From Trichobilharzia szidati (Eukaryota > Platyhelminthes > Trematoda > Strigeidida > Schistosomatidae): a stretch of DNA of 64,000 bases. The stretch covers positions 96,423,256 to 96,487,255 of the forward strand of contig OX235271.1 in assembly GCA_944472155.2 (NCBI GenBank). Direction: 5' to 3'. The notes below the pieces were generated by a model. The model did not search any database. It saw only the letters and a list, made by a program, of their open reading frames with translations, and had not been told where the DNA came from. Position 1 is the stretch's first letter. Each line of letters opens with the position of its first letter. The position numbers and the translations under genes were made by a program. Shown here piece by piece: positions 53,394-64,000 of the stretch.

Positions 53394-53456
53394 GTTAATA
53401 AATATTACTGTGTAACACTGTGTGACTTATCAAAATAAAATCCTATCCATAGTGGA

Positions 53457-53753
53457 GTTGACAGTTTTATCATTCATTACTAGTAGTATTAGTATTGCTA
53501 ACACCATAACCAAATATTTTGTCCAGTTTTAATGAACTGACCAAGTATCCCATTGTAACTGTACAACTGTTTGTTATTTTGCTTTTGAAATGTCATTTAC
53601 AATAGAAGAACTAAGAATTGAGGGGTAGTTGATTGGGTTTAAGACTGGGTGTGAGAAATTAATTAACTCTTGTCATCATGAGGACTAAGAGAGAAGATTC
53701 AGAATGGTAATGACACCACTCTTTGCAACCCTACTTCTAATGTGATGAACCAA
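53457..53753. other. Spacer, nothing recognised
   Basis: Unique flank of the tandem array. Confidence 0.4.
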
Positions 53754-53985
53754 ATAGAAATCTGTAATGCAAGCTTTTTAGGCTAGAGCCATTGACGTAG
53801 CCTGGGTTAATGGTTGTTGACTTCAGCGGAGGTAATAGTTTAGTTTTTGTTTACTTCCTCCTCTTATTTTTATGATTCTCATGACGGTGTTGTTTAGGTT
53901 TGCTGCAGCTTTTAGCGTTTGGTAGTTTCAAGCTTACCTGTGAAGCGTCCTAGCTTACTGAAGTTATTCCTCTGTGTTCATACAG

Positions 53986-54067
53986 AGTATTTGATGACAT
54001 AAAAAGCCAACTTGTGAGATTGATGAAAGAACAAGGGAAAACCCATGTCATTAAATCAAAAACGTGA
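53986..54067 (+). CDS. Distal terminal exon, copy 1
   Basis: Acceptor CTCTGTGTTCATACAG. One base completes AA+A (Lys), then 26 codons VFDDIKSQLVRLMKEQGK and THVIKSKT, stop TGA. A predicted amphipathic helix with a basic tail. The phase fits the donor at 49209, so it would replace the last 21 residues of the proximal form. An AATAAA at 54349-54354 could serve as its polyadenylation signal. Confidence 0.6.
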
Positions 54068-54888
54068 CAAATGTGGAAAAAAAGGAATTAACTTTTTGTT
54101 TCAAGTAAAAATTGCCTTATTGCTTGATTCCTTCTACAAGGGTTTTTTTTGTGTGTGTTTTACATAGAAGGGTATCAGTGAAATATTTTGATTGACTTCT
54201 GTACTTGACAGTAACACTAGCACTTTAGATGTATTCGATCCTGAGAAGATAGTGAAATATGCATATGTCGTGATTGATTATTTAGTGGTACGTTTAATAA
54301 TTAACTATATCGTCAATAATACGCGTCATAGCGTAGACGCAAATGACAAATAAACACTTCCTCTCACTGATAACCATCTACATTCGGTGAACCTTCTACC
54401 TTAACCGCCCACAAACAAATTAACGATGAATTGCAGAAAGAATCGATTGAACTTTCTTAATCCTTTGCATGGGACGAAATAATGTTACAACAGACAAAAG
54501 CATTGACTGTAGAAGTATACGCAGTTATCATTTTCAGCTTCAAATGTGAATTTTATTCCCTCCACTAGTGAGTTTATGTGTGTCAAGAAGCTAGAGATAT
54601 GTTCTGTTTTTTACACTGTGAAAGTGTCATCCACATATCTCCACCATATTTTTGGAGTAGGATTAAGCGTATTAACAGCTATATTTTCCCAGCTATCCAT
54701 AAACATATCTGCTACGATAGGGGATATTGGTGATCCCATTGCTACGCCTTCTGTTTGTCTATATATTTTACTTTGGAATTTAAAGATAGTAGATGTGAGG
54801 CACAACTGAATTCCTAAAATAATTTCTTCAATGGGTAGTTTCGTCCTATAAGTGAGTTCAGGGTCTGCAGTTTAGTCCTACTCCAAAA

Positions 54889-55701
54889 GTGTGGTGGAGA
54901 TATGTGGATGACACTTTCACAGTGTTAAAAATAGAACATATCTCTAGCTTCTTGACACACATAAACTCACTAGTGGAGGGAATAAAATTCACATTTGAAG
55001 CTGAAAATGAACAAGGAGAATTAGCAATGTTAGATTGTAAAATAAAACGAATAGAAGACGGCAAACTACACACTAGTGTTTATAGAAAACCAACACATTC
55101 TAATAGATATTTAGACTTTAATTCATCTCATCCTTTAACTGTTAAGGCAGGCTTAGTTAGGTGTTTAACAAACCGAGCAATGGCACTAAGTAGCACAAAA
55201 AAATATCTAAATGATGAAATAAAACAGATAGAAGATGCGTTGGTATTAAATAACTATCCTTTAAAATTCATTAGGAAGATTGAAAAAGGCCAAAAGAAAA
55301 AGAATTGTGAAACTAGTAATAATAACATAAATAAGAGAGAATATAAGTCATCTACAGTTATACCATATAAAGAGGGGACATCTGAGACCCTACGTAGGAT
55401 TCTTAGTAAAGCAGAAATTAGAGTGGCATTTAAACCTACAAACTCACTCAGGGACAAGCTCTGTAGGTTAAAGGACCCAGTTGACCCAATTAGACAAAAT
55501 AATATAATTTACAAAATACCCTGCAATGACTGTGAGGTCAACTACATAGGTCAAACTAGTAGGTCACGGGTAGTCAGATTGTCAGAACATAAGAATTTAG
55601 CTAAGGTAAGAATGGTTGACCCAGAGAAGATAAGTAATTTAGAAAAAAGCTCGGCAATTGCAATGCGTGCATTAACACAAAATAGGGTGGGAGAGGGTTA
55701 A
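54889..55701 (+). pseudogene. PLE-B RT C-terminus and GIY-YIG, unit 1
   Basis: 270 open residues from RT motif C (YVDDTFTV) to the GIY-YIG domain, ended early by a deletion that changes QNHTIGWERV to QNRVGEG and a stop. The C-terminal piece (LITESLFIESTPNTC, IPEIWKILL) follows in another frame. The RT catalytic motifs A and B are only in the inverted piece, so no active enzyme is encoded. Confidence 0.8.
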
Positions 55702-55893
55702 AATTCTAAAAAGTAATCTAGGTAGGTGGAGAGAGAGGTTGATTACTGAATCTTTGTTCATCGAATCTACACCCAACACATGCAATAGGAATGAATCATC
55801 ACTCATACCCGAAATATGGAAAATATTACTACCAATCAAATCAAGTGAAAAACAATGGAAACTATATAAATGAATTCAGGAAGTCGTGTGATT

Positions 55894-55940
55894 ACCTTGA
55901 TATGATTATGAGCAATAAATTGTGCTCGAAACATCATCCG
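55894..55940 (+). ncRNA. Hammerhead-like fold, PLE-B, unit 1
   Basis: TTGATATGATTAT, GAGCA/TGCTC, GAAACATCATCCG; the GUC cleavage triplet is AUC here. Equivalent folds are at about 58158 and 60421. Confidence 0.4.
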
Positions 55941-56247
55941 TAAACATTACTGTATAACACTGTGAAACTTTATCAAAACAAAATTTACCCATAAAGGAAT
56001 TACACTCTACCACAGTGCACAAGTTTTATTCTTATAGAAATTTGTAATGTAAGCTTTTCAGGCTAGAGCCATTGAAGTAGCCTGGATTAATGGTTGTTGA
56101 CCTCACTTGAGGTAATACTTTAATTTTTTTACTTCCTTCAATTTTTATGATTCTTATCACAACGCTGCAGCTTTTAGCGTTTGGTAGTTTCAAGCTTACC
56201 TGTGAAGCGTCCTAGCTTACTGAAGTTATTCCTCTGTGTTCATACAG

Positions 56248-56329
56248 AGTATTTGATGACATAAAAAGCCAACTTGTGAGATTGATGAAAGAACAAGGGA
56301 AAACCCATGTCATTAAATCAAAAACGTGA
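56248..56329 (+). CDS. Distal terminal exon, copy 2
   Basis: Same acceptor and same 26 codons as copy 1, stop TGA 56327-56329. Confidence 0.5.
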
Positions 56330-56793
56330 CAAATGTGGAAAAAAAGGAATTAACTTTTTGTTTCAAGTAAAAATTGCCTTATTGCTTGATTCCTTCTACA
56401 AGGATTTTTTTTTGCGTGTGTTTTACATAGAAGGGTATCAGTGAAATATTTTGATTGACTTCTGTACTTGACAGTAACACTAGCACTTTAGATGTATTCG
56501 ATCCTGAGAAGATAGTGAAATATGCATATGTCGTGATTGATTATTTAGTGGTACGTTTAATAATTAACTATATCGTCAATAATACGCGTCATAGCGTAGA
56601 CGCAAATGACAAATAAACACTTCCTCTCACTGATAACCATCTACATTCGGTGAACCTTCTACCTTAACCGCCCACAAACAAATTAACGATGAATTGCAGA
56701 AAGAATCGATTGAACTTTCTTAATCCTTTGCATGGGACGAAATAATGTTACAACAGACAAAAGCATTGACTGTAGAAGTATACGCAGTTATCA

Positions 56794-58296
56794 TTTTCAG
56801 CTTCAAATGTGAATTTTATTCCCTCCACTAGTGAGTTTATGTGTGTCAAGAAGCTAGAGATATGTTCTGTTTTTTACACTGTGAAAGTGTCATCCACATA
56901 TCTCCACCATATTTTTGGAGTAGGATTAAGCGTATTAACAGCTATATTTTCCCAGCTATCCATAAACATATCTGCTACGATAGGGGATATTGGTGATCCC
57001 ATTGCTACGCCTTCTGTTTGTCTATATATTTTACTTTGGAATTTAAAGATAGTAGATGTGAGGCACAACTGAATTCCTAAAATAATTTCTTCAATGGGTA
57101 GTTTCGTCCTATAAGTGAGTTCAGGGTCTGCAGTTTAGTCCTACTCCAAAAGTGTGGTGGAGATATGTGGATGACACTTTCACAGTGTTAAAAATAGAAC
57201 ATATCTCTAGCTTCTTGACACACATAAACTCACTAGTGGAGGGAATAAAATTCACATTTGAAGCTGAAAATGAACAAGGAGAATTAGCAATGTTAGATTG
57301 TAAAATAAAACGAATAGAAGACGGCAAACTACACACTAGTGTTTATAGAAAACCAACACATTCTAATAGATATTTAGACTTTAATTCATCTCATCCTTTA
57401 ACTGTTAAGGCAGGCTTAGTTAGGTGTTTAACAAACCGAGCAATGGCACTAAGTAGCACAAAAAAATATCTAAATGATGAAATAAAACAGATAGAAGATG
57501 CGTTGGTATTAAATAACTATCCTTTAAAATTCATTAGGAAGATTGAAAAAGGCCAAAAGAAAAAGAATTGTGAAACTAGTAATAATAACATCAATAAGAG
57601 AGACTATAAGTCATCTACAGTTATACCATATAAAGAGGGGACATCTGAGACCCTACGTAGGATTCTTAGTAAAGCAGAAATTAGAGTGGCATTTAAACCT
57701 ACAAACTCACTCAGGGACAAGCTCTGTAGGTTAAAGGACCCAGTTGACCCAATTAGACAAAATAATATAATTTACAAAATACCCTGCAATGACTGTGAGG
57801 TCAACTACATAGGTCAAACTAGTAGGTCACGGGTAGTCAGATTGTCAGAACATAAGAATTTAGCTAAGGTAAGAATGGTTGACCCAGAGAAGATAAGTAA
57901 TTTAGAAAAAAGCTCGGCAATTGCAATGCGTGCATTAACACAAAATAGGGTGGGAGAGGGTTAAAATTCTAAAAAGTAATCTAGGTAGGTGGAGAGAGAG
58001 GTTGATTACTGAATCTTTGTTCATCGAATCTACACCCAACACATGCAATAGGAATGAATCATCACTCATACCCGAAATATGGAAAATATTACTACCAATC
58101 AAATCAAGTGAAAAACAATGGAAACTATATAAATGAATTCAGGAAGTCGTGTGATTACCTTGATATGATTATGAGCAATAAATTGTGCTCGAAACATCAT
58201 CCGTAAACATTACTGTATAACACTGTGAAACTTTATCAAAACAAAATTTACCCATAAAGGAATTACACTCTACCACAGTGCACAAGTTTTATTCTT
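56794..58296 (+). mobile_element. PLE-B with 5' inversion, unit 2
   Basis: Near-identical to unit 1 (inverted RT core 56874-57100, + frame 57152-57964 with one visible residue change in the linker, KREYK to KRDYK). Confidence 0.85.
58158..58204 (+). ncRNA. Hammerhead-like fold, PLE-B, unit 2
   Basis: Same as in unit 1. Confidence 0.4.
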
Positions 58297-58511
58297 ATAG
58301 AAATTTGTAATGTAAGCTTTTCAGGCTAGAGCCATTGAAGTAGCCTGGATTAATGGTTGTTGACCTCACTTGAGGTAATACTTTAATTTTTTTTACTTCC
58401 TTCAATTTTTATGATTCTTATCACAACGCTGCAGCTTTTAGCGTTTGGTAGTTTCAAGCTTACCTGTGAAGCGTCCTAGCTTACTGAAGTTATTCCTCTG
58501 TGTTCATACAG

Positions 58512-58593
58512 AGTATTTGATGACATAAAAAGCCAACTTGTGAGATTGATGAAAGAACAAGGGAAAACCCATGTCATTAAATCAAAAACGTGA
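58512..58593 (+). CDS. Distal terminal exon, copy 3
   Basis: Same acceptor and coding as copies 1 and 2. Confidence 0.5.
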
Positions 58594-59057
58594 CAAATGT
58601 GGAAAAAAAGGAATTAACTTTTTGTTTCAAGTAAAAATTGCCTTATTGCTTGATTCCTTCTACAAGGATTTTTTTTTGCGTGTGTTTTACATAGAAGGGT
58701 ATCAGTGAAATATTTTGATTGACTTCTGTACTTGACAGTAACACTAGCACTTTAGATGTATTCGATCCTGAGAAGATAGTGAAATATGCATATGTCGTGA
58801 TTGATTATTTAGTGGTACGTTTAATAATTAACTATATCGTCAATAATACGCGTCATAGCGTAGACGCAAATGACAAATAAACACTTCCTCTCACTGATAA
58901 CCATCTACATTCGGTGAACCTTCTACCTTAACCGCCCACAAACAAATTAACGATGAATTGCAGAAAGAATCGATTGAACTTTCTTAATCCTTTGCATGGG
59001 ACGAAATAATGTTACAACAGACAAAAGCATTGACTGTAGAAGTATACGCAGTTATCA

Positions 59058-60557
59058 TTTTCAGCTTCAAATGTGAATTTTATTCCCTCCACTAGTGAGT
59101 TTATGTGTGTCAAGAAGCTAGAGATATGTTCTGTTTTTTACACTGTGAAAGTGTCATCCACATATCTCCACCATATTTTTGGAGTAGGATTAAGCGTATT
59201 AACAGCTATATTTTCCCAGCTATCCATAAACATATCTGCTACGATAGGGGATATTGGTGATCCCATTGCTACGCCTTCTGTTTGTCTATATATTTTACTT
59301 TGGAATTTAAAGATAGTAGATGTGAGGCACAACTGAATTCCTAAAATAATTTCTTCAATGGGTAGTTTCGTCCTATAAGTGAGTTCAGGGTCTGCAGTTT
59401 AGTCCTACTCCAAAAGTGTGGTGGAGATATGTGGATGACACTTTCACAGTGTTAAAAATAGAACATATCTCTAGCTTCTTGACACACATAAACTCACTAG
59501 TGGAGGGAATAAAATTCACATTTGAAGCTGAAAATGAACAAGGAGAATTAGCAATGTTAGATTGTAAAATAAAACGAATAGAAGACGGCAAACTACACAC
59601 TAGTGTTTATAGAAAACCAACGCATTCTAATAGATATTTAGACTTTAATTCATCTCATCCTTTAACTGTTAAGGCAGGCTTAGTTAAGTGTTTAACAAAC
59701 CGAGCAATGGCACTAAGTAGCACAAAAAAAGACCTAAATGATGAAATAAAACAGATAGAAGAGGCGTTGGTTTTAAATAACTATCCTTCATTAGGAAGAT
59801 TGAAAAAGGCCAAAAGAAAAAGAATTGCGAAACTAGTAATAATAACATAATGAATAGAGAATATAAGTCATCTACAGTTATACCATATAAAGAGGGGACA
59901 TCTGAGACCCTACGTAGGATTCTTAGTAAAGCAGAAATTAGAGTGGCATTTAAACCTACAAACTCACTCAGGGACAAGCTCTGTAGGTTAAAGGACCCAG
60001 TTGACCCAATTAGACAAAATAATATAATTTACAAAATACCCTGCAATGACTGTGAGGTCAACTACATAGGTCAAACTAGTAGGTCACGGGTAGTCAGATT
60101 GTCAGAACATAAGAATTTAGCTAAGGTAAGAATGGTTGACCCAGAGAAGATAAGTAATTTAGAAAAAAGCTCGGCAATTGCAATGCATGCATTAACACAA
60201 AACAACTAGGGTGGGAGAGGGTTAAAATTCTAAAAAGTAATCTAGGTAGGTGGAGAGAGAGGTTGATTACTGAATCTTTGTTCATCGAATCTACACCCAA
60301 CACATGCAATAGGAATGAATCATCACTCATACCCGAAATATGGAAAATATTACTACCAATCAAATCAAGTGAAAAACAATGGAAACTATATAAATGAATT
60401 CAGGAAGTCGTATGATTACCTTGATATGATTATGAGCAATAAATTGTGCTCGAAACATCATCCGTAAACATTACTGTATAACACTGTGAAACTTTATCAA
60501 AACAAAATTTACCCATAAAGGAATTACACCCTACCACAGTGCACAAGTTTTATTCTT
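59058..60557 (+). mobile_element. PLE-B with 5' inversion, unit 3
   Basis: As unit 1, but with its own changes: the + frame is open at 59416-59850, then shifted (9-nt loss and other changes around 59790-59850), reopens at 59850-60209 and ends QNN at a stop. The inverted RT core (59138-59332) is unchanged. Confidence 0.85.
60420..60466 (+). ncRNA. Hammerhead-like fold, PLE-B, unit 3
   Basis: Same as in unit 1. Confidence 0.4.
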
Positions 60558-60774
60558 ATAGAAATTTGTAATGTAAGCTTTTCAGGCTAGAGCCATTGAA
60601 GTAGCCTGGATTAATGGTTGTTGACCTCAGTTGAGGTAATACTTTAATTGTTTTACTTCCTTCTTCTATTTTTATGATTCTTATCACAACGCTGCAGCTT
60701 TTAGCGTTTGGTAGTTTCAAGCATACCTGTGAAGCGTACTAGTTTACTGAAGTTATTCCTCTGTGTTCATACAG

Positions 60775-60856
60775 AGTATTTGATGACATAGAAAGCCAAC
60801 TTGTGAGATTGATGAGAGAACAAGGGAAAAACTATGTAATTAAATCAAAAACGTGA
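60775..60856 (+). CDS. Distal terminal exon, copy 4 (diverged)
   Basis: Same acceptor and length; 26 codons with four replacements (VFDDIESQLVRLMREQGK, NYVIKSKT), stop TGA 60854-60856. The frame is kept despite divergence, and AATAAA follows downstream. It lies in the unit without a PLE, so it may be the original exon. Confidence 0.55.
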
Positions 60857-61323
60857 CAAATGTGAAAAAAAAGGAATCAACTTTTTGTTTCAAGTAAAAA
60901 TCGCCTTATTACATGATTCCTTCTACAAGGATTTTTTTTGTGTGTGTTTTACATAGAAGGGTATCAGTGAAATATTTTGATTGACTTCTGTACTTGACAG
61001 TTACACTAGCACTTTAGATGTATTCGATCCTGAGAAGATAGTGAAATATGCATATGTCGTGATTGATTATTTAGTGGTACGTTTAATAATTAACTAAATG
61101 GACAATAATACGCGTCGTAGCGTAGACGCAAATGACAAATAAACACTTCCTCTCACTGATAACCATCTACATTCGGTGAACCTTCTACCTTAACCGCCCA
61201 CAAACAAATTAACGATGAATTGCAGAAAGAATCGATTGAACTTTCTTAATCCTTTGCATGGGACGAAATAATGTTACAACAGACAAAAGCATTGACTGTA
61301 GAAGTATACGCAGCTATCATTAT

Positions 61324-62595
61324 CTGAGCTCAATTCATGATCAGTCAGCTAAAGGAGGTTCAATGAGAACACAGCAGTAAAGGTTATACTCTTTGAAGAT
61401 ATATATATCACGTAAGTACATCAAAAAAATCGAAGAGATAGATAACTGCTGTCACTCTTGAACATTGATCATGGGGACTAAAGGGTTATGTTTTCTTCAA
61501 AAGCGCGATACACCGTCAGAATGTCAGACAGAACATCATAATCAACAGAAAGACTTCAAATACACCTCCATATGCTTAAGACATGACCTGACCATCAACT
61601 GAATGCAACTTGTGCTTCACCTCTAACTTTTCTCTGAAAAATAATCACCCTTCCTTAAGTATTTGTATTTTCTTCAACGTAACTCTGTTACATTATCATT
61701 GTGTCACCATATATTCTCACCACGACTGTTTCACTACAACCAGTTACTTCACACAAGCATCACTTGAATGTACACAACTTCTCAAACACCTTTTATCGTA
61801 TTTACATTCATCTTACATATTCAAAGTCATAAATCCCTCTTTCTTAAAACCTATACCTAGTTTTTGATAGGATATGTGTGCATGAAATCTACATTATTTT
61901 GTTCTCAATTTTGTGTTTACAACACGAACAACAGCCTACGTGTATTGCATTTGTACGATGGCTATATAAACTTAAGAGAATCCAATGAAATCAAACGACG
62001 AACAGTATTTTTCATCAACACACAGAGTGACATATGTGTGTGCACGGTAGAAAATGATGAAAAATAATAACAACTTTTAAAACTCTTAAAGTAACAGGAA
62101 CACTGAAGTTTTATGAAGAGATCCATCCAATAATCAGCAGTTACTGCCGTACAAGCAGTTACAAAAATCCCGAGAATACTGGATCAAGCGAACTGCTTAG
62201 ACTTTAGACTATTCCATAATGTGACAAACTGTAATGATTGACTTATCTCCAAGGTCCCGCCCGTGTTAACACGACAATGTTGTCGTTGGTAATATATCAC
62301 TATACAGAGAAGTAAAGATTATTTATTACAAGGCAGTTCATTTGGGATGAAACAGATACGGTTACTTCAGACTTCAATAATGACCATGATAATGCTTCTT
62401 ATCATGAGAAAAGAGAGTACATTAATATGAATAAGGCTACTAAAAATGATCGAACATGAAAATCTCTAAAATTATAACCGCTTTAGTAAAAAGCCAGGCT
62501 GACAAACACATACACACTAATTCAAATGTCAGAAATAAACTCTTACATACAAAGTATTCCTCACAATGTTAAAGTAGACTAACTTACCATGTACC
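61324..62595. other. No gene recognised
   Basis: Open stretches at 61610-61867 and 61864-62067 have no domain, splice support or repeat match and are not called. Confidence 0.4.
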
Positions 62596-62599
62596 GAAA

Positions 62600-63690
62600 T
62601 CTAGAGTGTTCTCAGTTATAATAGAGATCAAAATCTGTCTGTCTGTTTTCGATATAGAACTTTGCACCGATGTGCGGCAGTTCAAGTCGCCGCACTCCAT
62701 GTAGCACACAAAGCAAGAGAAGAAATGCATAATATAGACAGTAAACAGAGGTGTGAGACAAAGGAATAGTAATAACGAAGAACAAACCAGTTTCATTGGA
62801 AATCATAAGTCACAAGGAGTGGATGCATCTGCACCAGCCATCGAGAACGATTTTGAGCCATGTCACCAATTGTTTCCAGCCATTGGTTTTTACCGTCCCG
62901 AAGACCCCAACCAGGAAGTCTACACCTTCCTACGTGGCTGGCTTAAACTAACTGTTGTAGATTTCATTGACTGGTGCCATGTTTTCGTTTGACCGCCGCT
63001 AGCTCTTTTCCAGCCTGACCCTATGTCAGCTAACATTGCCCGTCGAGGAAGGCGATGACTAGGCTGGGCATACGTAACACATGTCCTAACCATCTCAGTC
63101 GATGTAGCTTCACAGCCTCGTCGATTGGTTTCCCCTCCTTACCTAGCACTCGACGCCTAACCTCAATATTGCTCACCTTATTATACCATTTCACACGGGA
63201 GATAGAACGCAGGCACCTATGATCAAAGACAGCCAGTCTTTTCATGTCTTCCACTCTCAATGGCCAGGTCTCACAGCCAGCCATAAAGGAGGACGGAGCA
63301 GACTGCTGAGCAGTACACCCGCCCTTTGGTCGATAGCCGGATGTCACGTCTACGCCAGAGACGGCGTAAACTGACATATGCGAAACTAGCCCTCTGTATT
63401 CGTGCTGAGATTTCGTCGAAGATCAACCCGTTGGGGCTGATGGTACTTCCCAAGTAAGTGAAGCGGTCAACGTGCTCTACCACTTCACTTCCTATTTCTA
63501 ATCTAGGAGTCTGTGTAGTCCAATCCTGTAACATCACCTTACATTTTACAGGGGCGAATCGCATGCCAAACATACGTAGATTGCAGCTCAAGGTGTTCAG
63601 AAGACTCTGCATTTTGTAAGCGTCCTCGCCTAGAAGGACTATATCATCTGAGATCAAAATACCATCTTGATATTGAAAATACATTCATCG
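62600..63690 (-). pseudogene. LINE RT C-terminal half and 3' end (minus), family as at 39.9 kb
   Basis: The minus strand gives ISDDIVLLGEDAYKMQSLLN (catalytic box altered from the usual ADD), FTYLGSTISPNG, RRDIRLSTKGRVYCSAV, LLYG, then in another frame CETWPLRVEDMKRLAVFDHR, SISRVKWYNKVSN and LHRLRWLGHVLRMP. C-terminal remnants continue to about 62830 and a 3' UTR to about 62600. A non-LTR retrotransposon, RTE-like by overall order; I am not certain of the clade. Inactive. Confidence 0.75.
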
Positions 63691-64000
63691 CCTTAGCAAA
63701 CAATCCAAAATAGATATGACTAGTTGCCAATTATTCAGACTACTTACAATTGTGTACCATAATATGTACTCACGTTTACGATTTTATCAGTATGTTACAT
63801 GTAGCATTTTGTTTGGTTAGTATAGATTTAACAACAGTTTTACTGAAAGCTTTCTAGCTGATAAACATGCTATTGGCAAAAGTAAAAGTAAGTTGAAAAA
63901 ATTGACAAATGGTCAGATTAAAATATGTAATAAATTTATCATTTCACTGAATATTATACTGAGCCATCTATGAAAGTATGGCTTGACTGACTAGGGTTCA
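63691..64000. other. No gene recognised
   Basis: AT-rich window end. Confidence 0.4.

Larger units (their letters stand above)
52490..53456 (+). mobile_element. PLE family B foldback (+) with GIY-YIG remnant
   Basis: The inverted left terminus (52490-52690) is joined to a + copy: coding remnant 52720-53110 (NNIIYKIPCNDCE, a frameshift, YIGQTSR, the SNLEKSSAIALHALTDNHTI block and ERLITESWFIESTPNTC), the 3' UTR, and the right terminus ending at CCATAGTGG (53456). The flanks TTGATAGTTTTTTAT and TTGACAGTTTTATC are similar and may be a decayed TSD. Confidence 0.8.
54531..56033 (+). mobile_element. PLE-B with 5' inversion, unit 1
   Basis: The minus piece (54531-54855) carries the RT core: YRQTEGVAMGSPISPIVADM, KIWWRYVDDTFTV. 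The + piece (54880-56033) starts at WWRYVDDTFTVLKIEH and runs through MLDCKIKRIEDGK, YRKPTHSNRYLDFNSSHP, the linker, NNIIYKIPCNDCEVNYIG, QTSRSR and SNLEKSSAIAMRAL. It is then frameshifted; the 3' terminus has GAGCA/TGCTC, GAAACATC. The pieces overlap by about 130 nt in opposite orientation. Confidence 0.85.
53754..61323 (+). repeat. Tandem array, 3.3 units of about 2.26 kb
   Basis: Units start at ATAGAAAT: 53754, 56034, 58297 and 60558 (spacing 2280, 2263, 2261). Each contains a terminal exon with acceptor, about 450 nt of downstream sequence with AATAAA, and, in units 1-3, a 5'-inverted PLE-B. Unit 4 ends at the empty PLE insertion site (GCAGCTATCATTATCTGAGC). Units 2 and 3 are almost identical; units 1 and 4 differ more at their outer ends. 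Junctions join the PLE 3' end to ATAGAAAT. Confidence 0.9.

Noticed and set aside
54546..54809. 87-codon + strand frame repeated in each tandem unit
   Set aside because: It is the antisense of the inverted RT core (GVAMGSPISPIVADM, YVDD) and only recurs because the unit is duplicated.
53754..61323. Array as classical head-to-tail PLE tandem (shared pLTRs)
   Set aside because: Each unit contains a host-like exon and about 770 nt of non-PLE DNA, and unit 4 is an empty site, so it is a segmental duplication.
61610..62067. Two adjoining open frames of 85 and 67 codons
   Set aside because: No domain, no splice sites, no repeat match; typical of AT-rich random frames.
1..64000. CRISPR arrays, operons, phage or plasmid features
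   Set aside because: None seen; splice sites, SINEs, LINEs and PLEs show animal nuclear DNA.

Overview
The window is AT-rich, intron-heavy animal DNA packed with repeats. It reads as a blood-fluke (schistosomatid trematode) genome. The reasons are tRNA-derived repeats with the schistosome satellite-type (Sm-alpha) hammerhead ribozyme, many Penelope-like elements (PLEs) with GIY-YIG endonuclease, RTE-type LINE fragments, and exons with long introns and Ser/Asn-rich coding. There is no bacterial or viral gene content. A run of N covers 32952-33446.

Host genes. One multi-exon gene lies on the + strand from about 37 kb to the right. Exons 37048-37564, 41233-41441, 43162-43330, 46723-47062 and 48960-49209 have consensus splice sites and join in phase without a stop. 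They end in either of two phase-compatible terminal exons, one at 51952-52018 and one at 53986-54067. The distal one is present four times because it sits in a tandem array of about 2.26 kb units (53754-61323). The first three units also carry a PLE; the fourth is the empty site. The N-terminal part of the gene is not seen, and I do not recognise the family. A partial inverted copy of the 37 kb exon lies at 35100-35648. A single-exon gene for a small hydrophobic Cys-rich protein is on the minus strand at 28714-28935. One isolated candidate exon is at 14004-14135.

Repeats. Left half (0-33 kb): PLE copies at 0.5, 2.3, 4.1, 4.9, 7.1, 9.9, 11.4, 16.0, 17.8, 22.5, 23.6 and 30.5 kb; RTE fragments at 6.5, 11.7, 12.7 and 27.5 kb; and several tRNA-derived SINE families. 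Right half: PLEs at 35.7, 38.5, 43.8, 47.5, 49.6, 52.5 and inside the 2.26 kb units; LINE 3' ends at 39.9, 45.1 and 62.6 kb; more SINEs.

Common themes. (1) Most PLE insertions are foldbacks: the element's 3' terminus appears at both ends in opposite orientation, and several are bounded by perfect 10-14 bp target-site duplications (TSDs). (2) The PLE 3' termini carry hammerhead-ribozyme-like folds, of different design in each PLE family. (3) A ~397 bp tRNA-like SINE (called SINE-W here) also carries a hammerhead-like core and occurs head-to-tail and as foldbacks. (4) Another SINE joins a tRNA-like head to the 5' and 3' ends of the resident RTE element. All retroelement reading frames here are truncated or broken. 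Family names A, B, B', C, D and W are local labels, not database names.
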